A DNA stretch of 64,000 bases from CAYOPZ01 sp964406005 (GTDB taxonomy: Bacteria > Bacteroidota > Bacteroidia > Bacteroidales > SM23-62), in the NCBI GenBank assembly GCA_964406005.1, contig CAYOPZ010000015.1:4652-68651 (forward strand), given 5' to 3'. The notes under the pieces were generated by a model. That model ran no database searches. It saw nothing but the letters and a program-made list of their open reading frames with translations, and was not told the DNA's origin. Of this stretch, positions 16,101-25,032 are shown one piece after another (the first letter of the stretch is position 1; each line of letters starts with the position of its first letter). The position numbers were made by a program, and so were the translations under genes.

Positions 16101-17456
16101 TCATACGGAAACAAGTTCCCCTGTCCTTTCCAGTATGCTTTTCCTGAGCTTTTTCAGATCCTCGAGTTTCCTGTTTTTTCGCATTGTCATTGCCTGGTAT
16201 TTCAGGAGGGATTTCAGTTTCTTATACCAGATCAGGGAAATATGTGCCAGGAATCCGGTAAGGGGAAGGCTTCCCAGGAAAGCCCATTTGATCCATCGGG
16301 GATCCGTCCCTATCCACGCCAGGATAAAAAGAACAAGATACCAGACAGGAAAAAGGAAGACGCCTGTTACAAACCTGAAGGAGGTGTGGAACTGAAGGTC
16401 CTTAACATTTCGTGAAATCCTGGCCGGAAGCCAGTACGGGAAAAGGTTTGTGACCGCCCCGTATAGGAACAGGGGAGCCACCACAAGCATTCCGAGGCAG
16501 GCAGGCACAAGGGCGGCAAATGGGTACCGGGATCTCTTAAAGACCCAATCCCTCAAATCCAGCTGGGTAAATCCCTTTCTGTACTGCAGGCACATACCGG
16601 CCAGCTCATCGATTTTTTCCGGCTGTTCCTGTTCGGCCGCTTCAAGTTGCCCAATCATATGCTTGTCTGCAAGGAACCTGTGGTGCAGATCCTTTGCCCG
16701 GAAACCGAGCATTGCACGCATGCGGTCATTGTATGTTTCCCGCAATTGCATATACATCTCATAATGGTCCTCTGATCTGATATCGATCATTCCCTTCCGC
16801 ATTTCCGCGGAAAGCCGTTCCCGGATATCGTTCATTGCACGGGGCCGGTTTTCCAGGTAGGCCGGATAATATTCACAAACCTCAATGGGCTCACCATAAT
16901 GCACATACAATTTGCCCCTGAACCGGGTATACCTCGAGTAATCAATTCCCACGGGTACGATTACCACCCCGGGACGGGTTTCGAAGTCCTCCTGGGCGCG
17001 CAGTGCAATACGGAATATTCCCTTGACCAGCGGACGGAGACGTCTTTTATCGCCATGGTTGCCTTCAGGCATGATGCATACAGGGCATTTCATCCGGTTC
17101 AGAACCTGAAGTACCTCATTGAAAACATCCTCGTTTTTTGACAATTCGCCGGCACCGTCACGAATGCGGTATACGGGCAGGATTTTTAGCACACGCAATA
17201 TACCGGCGATGAATTTGTTCTTGAAAACGTCTGCACGTGCCAGGAATACAGGGTCCCTCCGGGATGTCATCAGGGGCGCCATTGCATCCATAAATGCCAG
17301 CTGGTGGTTGGGGGCCAGAAGCACGGGCCTGTCTTTCGGGATCCGCGACCTGTACATGGTCTGTATCCTGCGGTAAAAAAGCCAGTGGCATATCCACACA
17401 TAGGCTTTCAGTAAGGAATAACGGAGCGTAAACCTGTCGATGGGCTTTTTCTTCAT
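16101..17456 (-). CDS. PlsC-like lysophospholipid acyltransferase with C-terminal membrane segments
   Basis: A 451-residue protein. The N-terminal half is a 1-acylglycerol-3-phosphate acyltransferase domain with the catalytic APNHQLAFMDA motif, MPEGNHGD in the third motif, and VIVPVGIDYS. The C-terminal half has an extended helical region and three to four membrane helices (about 320-410), a layout common in Bacteroidota homologues. It probably acylates a lysophospholipid or related acceptor at the inner membrane. A start at 17558 would overlap the divergent DCC gene. The ATG at 17456 begins MKKKPIDRF and is preferred. Confidence 0.8.
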   Translation of the reverse strand: MKKKPIDRFTLRYSLLKAYVWICHWLFYRRIQTMYRSRIPKDRPVLLAPNHQLAFMDAMAPLMTSRRDPVFLARADVFKNKFIAGILRVLKILPVYRIRDGAGELSKNEDVFNEVLQVLNRMKCPVCIMPEGNHGDKRRLRPLVKGIFRIALRAQEDFETRPGVVIVPVGIDYSRYTRFRGKLYVHYGEPIEVCEYYPAYLENRPRAMNDIRERLSAEMRKGMIDIRSEDHYEMYMQLRETYNDRMRAMLGFRAKDLHHRFLADKHMIGQLEAAEQEQPEKIDELAGMCLQYRKGFTQLDLRDWVFKRSRYPFAALVPACLGMLVVAPLFLYGAVTNLFPYWLPARISRNVKDLQFHTSFRFVTGVFLFPVWYLVLFILAWIGTDPRWIKWAFLGSLPLTGFLAHISLIWYKKLKSLLKYQAMTMRKNRKLEDLKKLRKSILERTGELVSV

Positions 17457-17545
17457 GAATGTACCTCTGTGACGGGAGTCTAAGGTAAAAAAAATATTGA
17501 ACAGGCATGGGAGAGGGTCCGGGCGAAAATCATATATTGCAGAAG

Positions 17546-17953
17546 ATGAACGAGGCACGAAGGATCATACTGTTTGACGGGTATTGCAATTTCTGTTCGA
17601 GATCCGTTATGTTCATCATCAGGCGTGACCGCCATGTGCGTTTTGTTTTTGCAGCATCGCAGAGCAATGCCGGCCGGAGAATCCTGTCCGAAAAAGGCAT
17701 TGCCGAAATGGCCTCGCATTCCATCCTGCTGATCGAAAACGACAGGATTTATAGAAAATCCGGTGCTGCACTCCGCATCGCACGCCGGCTGGGTGGTGTC
17801 TGGCCCCTGTTCTGGATATGCATCGTTATTCCGGCGGGGATCAGGGATTTTTTCTATGACCTTTTGGCCGGAAACAGGTACAGGCTGTTCGGGACCCGTG
17901 ACAGCTGCTTTCTGCCGGGAAGGGATATAAAGGACAGATTCCTGCAGCCATGA
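17546..17953 (+). CDS. DCC family thiol-disulfide oxidoreductase (DUF393)
   Basis: A 135-residue YuxK-like protein. The hallmark FDGYCNFC (DxxCxxC) sits at about residues 10-17, followed by the conserved pattern RSGAALRIARRLGG..W (KSGAALRIARRLGGVW here) and a C-terminal YRLFGTRDSCFLP. The fold is thioredoxin-like; the physiological substrate of the family is not well established. An upstream in-frame ATG at 17507 exists, but the ATG at 17546 is just before the first strand. A -7 like TATATTGC lies 6-13 nt before it, suggesting a very short leader. It is divergent from the acyltransferase and convergent with the DUF4924 gene. Confidence 0.85.
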   Translation: MNEARRIILFDGYCNFCSRSVMFIIRRDRHVRFVFAASQSNAGRRILSEKGIAEMASHSILLIENDRIYRKSGAALRIARRLGGVWPLFWICIVIPAGIRDFFYDLLAGNRYRLFGTRDSCFLPGRDIKDRFLQP

Positions 17954-17976
17954 AAGGAATGAACAGGAATAAATCC

Positions 17977-18522
17977 TCAGGCAAGTTTAAGGCTGCCTTC
18001 CTCTACTTCCCTGAACCGGGTGGAGAGTGCGGCCAGGAGATTGCTGAAGCTTGTCATGGCATCCCTGGTTTCAGAGGATATACCGGCATTCCGGAGCCTG
18101 AGCATGAGATAGCCATAAAGGCCTGTAAGACAGGCTTCTATTTCTGAAGAGAAAGGTCTCGGGCTCCGTTTCATAAAATCGAGGATGTTGTTTCGGGCAC
18201 GCCGGTAAATCTGCTGGTATTTTTTTTCTGCGGGAGATTGCAGCAGCCTGAGGTGAATGTCATTGAGTTTCCCGATCAGCTGCCTTAAAAAGGACATATG
18301 CCCCTTTTCCTGCAATTGCTCCTCCAGCATCAGGGTGACCAGGTTATTATACCAGATGCGGATTTCGTCCATGGTTTCCCGTGGCAGGCTGTATTTCCGG
18401 ATCACAGCTTCCTCGATCCGGGCAATATCAAATTCCAGTGACCTGATGAGGTCTTCTATCTGCCACATATACAGGATAAATTCGGCGATGTTGGATTTTC
18501 TTTTCTCCTGTGCAATAATCAT
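17977..18522 (-). CDS. DUF4924 family protein
   Basis: A 181-residue all-helical cytoplasmic protein beginning IIAQEKRKSNIAEFILYMWQIEDLIR, which matches the Bacteroidota-restricted DUF4924 family as I know it. No signal peptide, membrane helix or catalytic motif is seen. Its function is unknown. It lies 1 bp after the S4-domain gene on the same strand, so the two are co-transcribed. The S4 protein's role in ribosome rescue or RNA binding is the only context hint. Confidence 0.78.
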   Translation of the reverse strand: MIIAQEKRKSNIAEFILYMWQIEDLIRSLEFDIARIEEAVIRKYSLPRETMDEIRIWYNNLVTLMLEEQLQEKGHMSFLRQLIGKLNDIHLRLLQSPAEKKYQQIYRRARNNILDFMKRSPRPFSSEIEACLTGLYGYLMLRLRNAGISSETRDAMTSFSNLLAALSTRFREVEEGSLKLA

Positions 18523-18523
18523 T

Positions 18524-18919
18524 CTACATTTTATTTTGTGATTCTTCCCTGAGCTTGTCCATGGTCCTTCTTTCCTTTTTCGTGGGCCTTCCCGCCCCCC
18601 TGTCGCGTACTATGAAAAAGGTTTCCCTTACTTTACGCTTTTCCTTTTCGGATTCAGGCGTTATGTCTTCACAATAATCCTGCACCAGCCTGGCTGACAA
18701 TCTTTTACCGGGCAGCCCCCTGACCCTGTAAGAACAGATTACCGGGGGTTTCCTTACATGCACAATGTCATCTCTCTTCAGTACCCTTGAAGGTTTGACA
18801 GGAATATCATCAATGATGACCTTGCCCTTTCTGCATGCCTCCGCAGCCTGGCTTCTTGTTTTGAATATCCTTACGGCCCAGAGCCACTTATCTGCCCTGA
18901 CCTGCTTATCAGTCAACAT
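18524..18919 (-). CDS. S4-domain RNA-binding protein, Hsp15-like
   Basis: A 131-residue basic protein. The N-terminal S4 domain shows RADKWLWAVRIFKTRSQAAEACRKGKVIIDD, the pattern of Hsp15/HslR, which binds stalled 50S subunits carrying a nascent chain in E. coli. The C-terminal tail is rich in Arg, Lys and Glu (GAGRPTKKERRTMDKLREE), as in Bacteroidota homologues. The equivalent function here is inferred from the domain only. It lies 14 bp downstream of the response-regulator gene and 1 bp upstream of the DUF4924 gene, all on the minus strand. Confidence 0.85.
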   Translation of the reverse strand: MLTDKQVRADKWLWAVRIFKTRSQAAEACRKGKVIIDDIPVKPSRVLKRDDIVHVRKPPVICSYRVRGLPGKRLSARLVQDYCEDITPESEKEKRKVRETFFIVRDRGAGRPTKKERRTMDKLREESQNKM

Positions 18920-18933
18920 GTATTTCTTTTCCT

Positions 18934-19641
18934 TTAAGATTCATTTACCTCGAGCATGAATCCCGTTCGGTGGATATTGATAATGTTCACGTTGGGATCC
19001 GGTGACAGGAACTTGCGCAGTTTGGTGATGTACACGTCCATGCTCCTGCCCATGAAATAGTCGTCTTCCCCCCAGATCATTTTCAGGGCGATTTCACGTC
19101 GAAGGATCTTGTTCTTGTTGATGCAGAGCAACCGCAGGACCTCGGCTTCCTTTTTAGTCAGCCTCTTTTCACCGGACGAGCTCTTGAGCAGCTGGTTGGA
19201 ATAATCGAAAGTGAAGGTGCCGAGATTAAATATGGTATCCTTTTCGTCATCCAGCAGGGATAACCGTGTTCTTCTCAATATGGCCTCGATCCGAAGTTGT
19301 AATTCTTCCGTGCTGAAAGGCTTGGTGATATAATCATCCCCTCCGAGCTTGAATCCCTTTACCTTGTCTTCCTTCATGGTTTTGGCCGTCAGAAAAATGA
19401 TGGGTACGACCTTGTTGACCAGGCGGATCTCTTCGGCGACAGTAAAACCGTCCTTCAGTGGCATCATCACATCCAGAATGCATATATCGAATTTCCCGTT
19501 CCTGAACAACTCCATCCCTGCAACCCCGTCTTCCGCGAGTTGTACGCTATAGCCTGACATGGTAAGGAAATCGGTCAGGACGAATCCCAGGTTTTTATCA
19601 TCCTCAACAAGGAGGATGTTGGCTCTTTTTTTTTTCATCAT
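18934..19641 (-). CDS. rprY: OmpR-family response regulator (RprY-like)
   Basis: A 235-residue response regulator. The receiver domain (about 7-120) has the acidic pair VEDD, the phospho-acceptor Asp57 in CILDVMMP, and the conserved Lys in ITKPF. A winged-helix DNA-binding domain (about 140-232) ends with SMDVYITKLRKFL. The pair with the kinase just upstream, and the overall sequence, resemble Bacteroides RprX/RprY. The gene symbol rests on that recognition and is not proven. It lies 32 bp downstream of the kinase gene in the same operon. Confidence 0.88.
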   Translation of the reverse strand: MMKKKRANILLVEDDKNLGFVLTDFLTMSGYSVQLAEDGVAGMELFRNGKFDICILDVMMPLKDGFTVAEEIRLVNKVVPIIFLTAKTMKEDKVKGFKLGGDDYITKPFSTEELQLRIEAILRRTRLSLLDDEKDTIFNLGTFTFDYSNQLLKSSSGEKRLTKKEAEVLRLLCINKNKILRREIALKMIWGEDDYFMGRSMDVYITKLRKFLSPDPNVNIINIHRTGFMLEVNES

Positions 19642-19673
19642 TGTAAAAAGCCTGACATGCTAATTTACAGAAT

Positions 19674-20954
19674 TTAAACGGGTGCATCAAGAGGCAGGAA
19701 TACATCGAAGCGGCTGCCTCTGTTCGGTTCACTGTGGACCTCTATATAACCGCCATGGGCGCTGACCATGTTTTTCACGTAGTAGAGTCCGAGACCGAAT
19801 CCTTTTACATTGTGTATGTTACCGGTAGGAACCCTGTAAAACTTGTCGAATATGTGTTTGACCGTATCGCTGCTCATGCCGATCCCATGATCTTCGATCG
19901 AGAAGACAATGCCTTCATTTATATTCCGGGTATAAATGTTAATGAAAGCGCCGCTGCTGGAATATTTAATGGCATTGTCAACAAGGTTGACGACGACGTT
20001 CCTGATGTGCATCTCATCGGCTGACATTTCATAATCACCGGCATCGAGATGATAATTCACCGTGGTCTGTTCCTCGCATCGCTCAATACACAGATTCTGC
20101 ACGGTTTCCCTGATAAGCTGATGCAGGTTGAACTCGGATTTTCTCAAGTTGAACTCACCCTTGTCGAGCTTGGCGACCTGCAGGACCCTTTCGACCTGTC
20201 CCCTCATCCGTAGATTTTCGTCATAAATGATTTTCGAGTATTTATTAATCCTTTCCGAGGATGAAGCCGTACCGGAATTCAGGAGCACCTCGGAGGCAAG
20301 TGAAATGGTCGAGATCGGGGTCTTGAATTCATGGGTCATGTTGTTGATAAAGTCGTTTTTGATCTCAGATATTTTTTTCTGACGGATGATGGTGGAAATG
20401 ATATAAAGGAATAGAAAAACAATGATCAGGATAAAGATCCCGGAAAAGATCAGCCACATTGACATATCAACGAGCACTTCCTTGCGCTGGGAAGGGAAAA
20501 AGACGGCAAGATGGGTATTCTCCTTTTTCCACAAACTGGACAGGCAAAGCTTGTGGGCATTTTTCATCAGGGATTTTGGTATTAGCTTTGCGGAGGCATA
20601 CATGATCGAATCCGAATCTGTTTGCACAATGGCATATTCGTAATTCTGATCCAGCCGGTGGTAATCAATGTACTTGCCGAGCAGGTTTGCAAGCAGAACC
20701 GTATCGATCACCTCGAAGTAGGTCTTTTCCTGTCCGGAAGCTGTATATTTCGGATTTCCCGATTTGATCAGATTTGTATTGTTGGCGGCACCCATCTCAT
20801 TAAGCACATCCTCAAGGGCCATGTCAATTCTGTGGTCATGCTGTTTTTCAGTCAGATTGATTGCTCTTACAATCCAGAAAGACTGGGTGACAGTAAGCCC
20901 GACCAGGGCAACCGAGGCAAAGAGGATAACAATTATGATGTGTGATTTTTGCAT
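19674..20954 (-). CDS. rprX: Sensor histidine kinase (RprX-like)
   Basis: A 426-residue membrane kinase. It has a first membrane helix at about 5-27, a periplasmic sensor of about 135 residues, and a second helix at about 165-187. The HisKA domain has the phospho-acceptor His208 in NNMTHEFKTP. The HATPase domain shows an N box (NVVVNLVDNAIKYS), DHGIGM, and GFGLGLYYV. No HAMP domain is obvious. It phosphorylates the regulator encoded downstream; the signal is unknown. It is preceded by a clear -7 box. Confidence 0.87.
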   Translation of the reverse strand: MQKSHIIIVILFASVALVGLTVTQSFWIVRAINLTEKQHDHRIDMALEDVLNEMGAANNTNLIKSGNPKYTASGQEKTYFEVIDTVLLANLLGKYIDYHRLDQNYEYAIVQTDSDSIMYASAKLIPKSLMKNAHKLCLSSLWKKENTHLAVFFPSQRKEVLVDMSMWLIFSGIFILIIVFLFLYIISTIIRQKKISEIKNDFINNMTHEFKTPISTISLASEVLLNSGTASSSERINKYSKIIYDENLRMRGQVERVLQVAKLDKGEFNLRKSEFNLHQLIRETVQNLCIERCEEQTTVNYHLDAGDYEMSADEMHIRNVVVNLVDNAIKYSSSGAFINIYTRNINEGIVFSIEDHGIGMSSDTVKHIFDKFYRVPTGNIHNVKGFGLGLYYVKNMVSAHGGYIEVHSEPNRGSRFDVFLPLDAPV

Positions 20955-20972
20955 GGAGAATCGGGTACCTCA

Positions 20973-20980
20973 CAAATATA
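20973..20980 (-). promoter_or_regulatory. -7 box of the rprXY-like operon
   Basis: Reads TATATTTG on the minus strand, 18 nt upstream of the kinase start codon, a perfect TAnnTTTG match. Confidence 0.6.
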
Positions 20981-21029
20981 CGGCATAATCGGAATTCACT
21001 AAGTCCTTTAACATATCTTTAACGGTAGA

Positions 21030-21599
21030 TTACCGGTTGTTGAATTCGTTCATGGTTCGTTCCAGGCCGATCGTGCCAAAACTGAGGATGGCATCAGCGG
21101 CCAGCCGGATGCGTTCTTCAAGTATGCGTTTTTCTTCTTCCGTCCATTTCCCGAGTACATGCCTTATCTGTCCGCCGGACCTGAAATCACTCCCGATCCC
21201 GAAGCGGAGACGGGCATACTGGTTTGTTGCCAGGATCTGGTTGATGTGTATCAGCCCGTTGTGTCCGCCGTCTCCGCCATGGGGTCGAAGTCTTAACGTC
21301 CCGAAGGGAAGCGCAAGGTCATCCAGTACCACCAGCAGCTTTTCAACGGGAATTTTTTCCTTTTTCAGCCAGTAATGTACGGCACGGCCACTGAAATTTA
21401 CGTAGGTAGTGGGTTTAACAAGGAAGAATATCCTGCTTTTGTATTTAAGGCTGGCAGTAAATGCGAACCGGCTGTCCCTGAAGCGTACACCGGATGCCTC
21501 TGCAAGTGCATCCAGTATTATAAATCCGGCATTGTGCCTTGTTCCGGAGTAATCCTCTCCGGCATTGCCGAGTCCAGCAACCAGGAATTTCAAAAGCAA
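21030..21599 (-). CDS. pth: Peptidyl-tRNA hydrolase
   Basis: Releases peptides from prematurely dropped peptidyl-tRNA, recycling tRNA. The 189-residue length is normal. The signature VAGLGNAGEDYSGTRHNAGF includes the substrate-binding Asn12 and catalytic His22; LDDLALPFG and GGDGGHNGL follow, as in the family. It starts 2 bp after the rplY stop on the same strand, the common rplY-pth pairing, so both are probably transcribed from the promoter upstream of rplY. Confidence 0.95.
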   Translation of the reverse strand: MLLKFLVAGLGNAGEDYSGTRHNAGFIILDALAEASGVRFRDSRFAFTASLKYKSRIFFLVKPTTYVNFSGRAVHYWLKKEKIPVEKLLVVLDDLALPFGTLRLRPHGGDGGHNGLIHINQILATNQYARLRFGIGSDFRSGGQIRHVLGKWTEEEKRILEERIRLAADAILSFGTIGLERTMNEFNNR

Positions 21600-21601
21600 G
21601 T

Positions 21602-22279
21602 TTATTGGTCTTCCTGCGGGGATTCCTCACCGGCGGCTGATGTTTCCTCTCCTTCGGCAGCCTCGGCTTCCTCTTCAATAACTTCTTCTTCAACCTCTTC
21701 TTCTTCAACGACGGCTTCACGAAGACCCTTGGCAACCAGCCGTGAGGATACAACACCTGCCACCATGGCCCTTGGCGGGTCAAGAATTTCCAGCCCGGTG
21801 TAATTGAGATCGCCGATCTTGAGGCTTGTCCCGATGTCAAGGTCCGTTATATCGATCTCGAACCTTTCAGGCATGTCTTTGAGATATCCGCGGACCCTGA
21901 TGGACCTTCTTCTCTGGCGCAATTTACCGCCTTCCTTGATCCCGACGGAGCTGCCGGTCAGTTCGATGGGCAGGTTCAGGGTTATTCTTTTATCGGGAAA
22001 TACCTGTCTGAAATCTATGTGCAGAATCTCATCCGATACAGGATGAAACTGGATGTCCTGTATTATAGCTTCGTATTTTTCCCCCTCTATATCGAGTTTC
22101 ATGAGAAAAACATCGCTTGTATAGATCATCTTCTTAAGGTCGATGATGCCGGCAGAAAAATGGATGTTTTCCCTGCCTCCGTACAGGACACACGGCACCC
22201 GTCCCTGTTTGCGGATCTTACCGGATTCCTTTTTCCCTGTTTCTTTTCGCTGTATTCCTTTGATTTCTAGTGTTTTCAT
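21602..22279 (-). CDS. rplY: 50S ribosomal protein L25/Ctc family
   Basis: A 225-residue 5S-rRNA-binding protein with the N-terminal L25 domain (KTLEIKGIQRKETGKKESGKIRKQGRVPCVLYGG) and the C-terminal TL5/CTC domain. The last 35 or so residues are an acidic tail very rich in Glu. The frame opens at an ATG at 22303, but the L25 fold begins at the ATG at 22279, which I use. The leader from the -7 box to this start is about 90 nt and may fold, leaving room for translational control. It is co-transcribed with pth. Confidence 0.93.
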   Translation of the reverse strand: MKTLEIKGIQRKETGKKESGKIRKQGRVPCVLYGGRENIHFSAGIIDLKKMIYTSDVFLMKLDIEGEKYEAIIQDIQFHPVSDEILHIDFRQVFPDKRITLNLPIELTGSSVGIKEGGKLRQRRRSIRVRGYLKDMPERFEIDITDLDIGTSLKIGDLNYTGLEILDPPRAMVAGVVSSRLVAKGLREAVVEEEEVEEEVIEEEAEAAEGEETSAAGEESPQEDQ

Positions 22280-22369
22280 TGTAATACACGGTTTAAATGC
22301 CACTCCCTATCAGAGAGCCTTGTTCCCATCGGGGACGCCGGTCGAAATCAGCCCTTGAAAAAAGACCCG

Positions 22370-22377
22370 CAAATATA
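22370..22377 (-). promoter_or_regulatory. -7 box of rplY-pth
   Basis: Reads TATATTTG on the minus strand, perfect TAnnTTTG, immediately downstream of the prs stop codon and about 90 nt before the rplY start. Confidence 0.6.
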
Positions 22378-22381
22378 ATAT

Positions 22382-23320
22382 TTATTGTATAAACTTGGAA
22401 CTGATGGATTCATAATTGTAGACCTTGTTGATCACATCAGCAAAAAGTTCGGCAACGGAAATGACCTTGATTTTGGGACTCTTCATACGGACCGGTATCG
22501 TATCGGTAACTATGATTTCCTTGATCTGTGATGCCTTTATCTTCTCGAAAGCCGGACCCGACAGCACAGGGTGCGTGGCACATACCCTGACGGAACGGGC
22601 GCCTTCAATCATCATCATATCGGCTGCGAGACAGATGGTACCGGCGGTATCGATCATATCATCGACGATGATTATATCCTTTCCCTTAATGTCCCCTATC
22701 ACCTTGATGTCTTCCACTACGTTTGCCTTTTTCCGTACCTTATAACATATGACCATCTCGGTATTCATGAAACGGGAATAGGCATTTGCCCTTTTTGTTC
22801 CCCCCATGTCGGGTGCGGCAATAGACAGATTTCCAAGCTCAAGGCTTTTCAGGTAGGGCACAAACAGGGAAGAGGCATAGAGATGATCTACCGGGACGTC
22901 AAAAAAACCCTGCAGCTGGTCGGCATGCAGGTCCATTGTCATCACCCTGTCCACACCGGCTGCCGAGAGCAGGTTGGCTACGAGCTTCGCGCCAATGGCC
23001 GCCCGTGGCCTGTCTTTACGGTCCTGCCGTGCATACCCGAAATAAGGCATGACAGCCACTATTTTATAGGCCGAGGCTCTTTTTGCCGCATCAATCAGCA
23101 GCAGTAATTCCAGCAGGTTCTCGGCCGGAGGAAATGTAGACTGTATGATAAAGACCGTGCAGCCCCTTACAGACTCCAGGTAATTGGGTTGAAATTCTCC
23201 GTCACTGAACCGGAGCACATTGGTTTTGCCAAGTTCGCTTCCGTAAGCTTTGGCTATTTTTTCCGCCAGGTACACGGTTTGGGTTCCGGCAAAGAATTTA
23301 ATGGGGGAACTGGGTCTCAT
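22382..23320 (-). CDS. prs: Ribose-phosphate pyrophosphokinase (PRPP synthase)
   Basis: Makes PRPP from ribose-5-phosphate and ATP for nucleotide, His and Trp synthesis. The 312-residue length matches class I enzymes. Visible motifs are FSDGEFQPN, the flexible-loop region YARQDRKDRPRAAIGAK, MDLHADQLQGFF, and the PRPP-binding IIVDDMIDTAGT. The frame extends upstream to an ATG at 23365, but a perfect -7 box lies between that codon and 23320. Translation should therefore start at 23320. Confidence 0.95.
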   Translation of the reverse strand: MRPSSPIKFFAGTQTVYLAEKIAKAYGSELGKTNVLRFSDGEFQPNYLESVRGCTVFIIQSTFPPAENLLELLLLIDAAKRASAYKIVAVMPYFGYARQDRKDRPRAAIGAKLVANLLSAAGVDRVMTMDLHADQLQGFFDVPVDHLYASSLFVPYLKSLELGNLSIAAPDMGGTKRANAYSRFMNTEMVICYKVRKKANVVEDIKVIGDIKGKDIIIVDDMIDTAGTICLAADMMMIEGARSVRVCATHPVLSGPAFEKIKASQIKEIIVTDTIPVRMKSPKIKVISVAELFADVINKVYNYESISSKFIQ

Positions 23321-23352
23321 CTGCACTGGAAATGAATGGCTTATTCGCTGCT

Positions 23353-23360
23353 CAAAAGTA
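23353..23360 (-). promoter_or_regulatory. -7 box of prs (TACTTTTG), decides the start codon
   Basis: A perfect TAnnTTTG on the minus strand. It lies downstream of the first in-frame ATG of the prs frame (23365), so that ATG would not be transcribed. Confidence 0.65.
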
Positions 23361-23375
23361 AACATTAATTTTTAC

Positions 23376-23969
23376 TCACTGAAGGGTTTCCCCTATAAAT
23401 TCGAGCAACTCTTCGCGCCCGGTCCTTTTCAGTGATGATGTGAGGAACAGCGGGGGCATGGATTTCCACCACCGAAGCATGTTTTGCCTGTACCTGGTAA
23501 CATTTTTGTCGAGCCTGGCGGGTGGAACCTTGTCTGTCTTTGTGAATACCATGGCGAACGGGATTCTGTTTTCGCCCAGGTAACGGAGAAACTCACCGTC
23601 GTTTCTTTGCATTTCAAGGCGTGAATCGATAAGGAGAAAAAGGCAGACAAGATTGCTTCTGTTGCAAAGGTAGTTCTTTGTAAGCTTTGTCATTTTATCG
23701 CGGGCCGGTACGGGCATTTTCGCATAGCCGTAACCGGGCAGATCCACAATATACCAGCTGCCGTCTACCAGAAAATGGTTAATGAACCGGGTCTTCCCGG
23801 GTGTGGAAGATGTTTTTGCCAGCCCGGAACGGTTGACAAGCATGTTGATCAGCGATGATTTTCCGACATTCGACCTTCCGGTAAAGGCGAATTCAGGGAG
23901 CATGTCCCCGGGGCACTCAGACAGGCGCTGACTGCTTGTAACGAAAACTGCGCTGCCTACTGTCGTCAT
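23376..23969 (-). CDS. engB: Ribosome biogenesis GTPase YihA/YsxC
   Basis: A 197-residue GTPase needed for 50S subunit assembly. The G1 motif is GRSNVGKSSLI, G2 is in the STPGKTR segment, G3 is DLPGYGYA, and G4 is TKTD, all intact and spaced as in EngB. The length is typical (about 195-200). Its start overlaps the manA stop by 4 bp (ATGA), so translation is coupled to the upstream mannose-6-phosphate isomerase gene. The prs promoter lies just downstream. Confidence 0.95.
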   Translation of the reverse strand: MTTVGSAVFVTSSQRLSECPGDMLPEFAFTGRSNVGKSSLINMLVNRSGLAKTSSTPGKTRFINHFLVDGSWYIVDLPGYGYAKMPVPARDKMTKLTKNYLCNRSNLVCLFLLIDSRLEMQRNDGEFLRYLGENRIPFAMVFTKTDKVPPARLDKNVTRYRQNMLRWWKSMPPLFLTSSLKRTGREELLEFIGETLQ

Positions 23970-24949
23970 TTGATATAGATCTCAAGGATTTTGGCAGGTC
24001 CCTCCGGTATCAGCTCCAGGTTTTTCAAGGCTGCAGGGATCAATACGGTTTCTCCGCGGATCATTGATACTTCCCCGGTTCCGGGATAACGGATCATACA
24101 GTGACCTTCCACGCACATGTAGATGATAAAGGAATCAATATAATTGAAATCCTTTTCAACCGGCCTGTTGAGGTAAATGATATCGGTTGTGAAATAAGGA
24201 CAGTCCGCGATATTGGTCCGGCTGTTGATCAGGGGATCAAATTGCCGTTTGTACTTCCCCGGATCATTGTAAACGATGGCATCCAAAGCCAGATCCATAT
24301 GCATTTCCCTGCTTTTCCCTTCCTTGTCCACCCGGTCCCAGTCATAGATCCGGTAAGTGATATCGGAGGTCTGCTGGATTTCGGCCAGCAGGATCCCCGC
24401 ACCTATGGAATGAACCCTGCCGGCCGGTGTAAAAAAGACATCCCCCGCTTCTGCCTTTTCATACTTCAGTATTTCGGGAAGCTTTTTATTGTGAACGTGT
24501 TCAAGGAATATTTCCTTTGAGACGGGTCGCCTGAATCCCGATATCAACCAGGCATCCTTTTCGGCTTCCATGATGTACCACATTTCGGTCTTTCCATAAG
24601 CCTTATGTCTTTCCATGGCCAACGTGTCATCCGGATGGACCTGAATGGACAGAAGATCGTTGGCATCGATGAATTTGACCAGCAGGGGGAACTCGATGCC
24701 GAATTTTTCATAAATGTGATCACCGACCATTTCTCCCATGTATATCTCGATCAGTTCCTGAAGATTATTGCCGGCCAGGAACCCGTTGGAAACATGTGTG
24801 ATCATCCCCTGTACGCCTGATATTTCCCAGCTTTCACCACAGGAATCCGTGGGGCAGGGTTTGTTAAGGATGTCCCTCAGCCGGGTGCCTCCCCAGATCA
24901 CATCCTTCAGGATGGGATTGAATTTAATCGGATATAAGGGATTTTGCAT
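23966..24949 (-). CDS. manA: Mannose-6-phosphate isomerase, class I
   Basis: Interconverts fructose-6-phosphate and mannose-6-phosphate, feeding GDP-mannose synthesis or mannose use. The 327-residue cupin-type enzyme shows the zinc-site stretch IQVHPDD, the later Glu/His site within AEAGDVFFTPAGRVHSIG, and the N-terminal KDVIWGGTRL with GESWEIS typical of the shorter Bacteroidota/Firmicutes class. It is followed by engB with a 4-bp overlap and is divergent from udk. Confidence 0.92.
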   Translation of the reverse strand: MQNPLYPIKFNPILKDVIWGGTRLRDILNKPCPTDSCGESWEISGVQGMITHVSNGFLAGNNLQELIEIYMGEMVGDHIYEKFGIEFPLLVKFIDANDLLSIQVHPDDTLAMERHKAYGKTEMWYIMEAEKDAWLISGFRRPVSKEIFLEHVHNKKLPEILKYEKAEAGDVFFTPAGRVHSIGAGILLAEIQQTSDITYRIYDWDRVDKEGKSREMHMDLALDAIVYNDPGKYKRQFDPLINSRTNIADCPYFTTDIIYLNRPVEKDFNYIDSFIIYMCVEGHCMIRYPGTGEVSMIRGETVLIPAALKNLELIPEGPAKILEIYIK

Positions 24950-25032
24950 TTCTTTTTCAGGACTGTTTCGGATTTCGTAATTTGGGGCTGCAATCCAAGC
25001 ACAAAAGTAACAAAATTGAATCGTTCAAATCA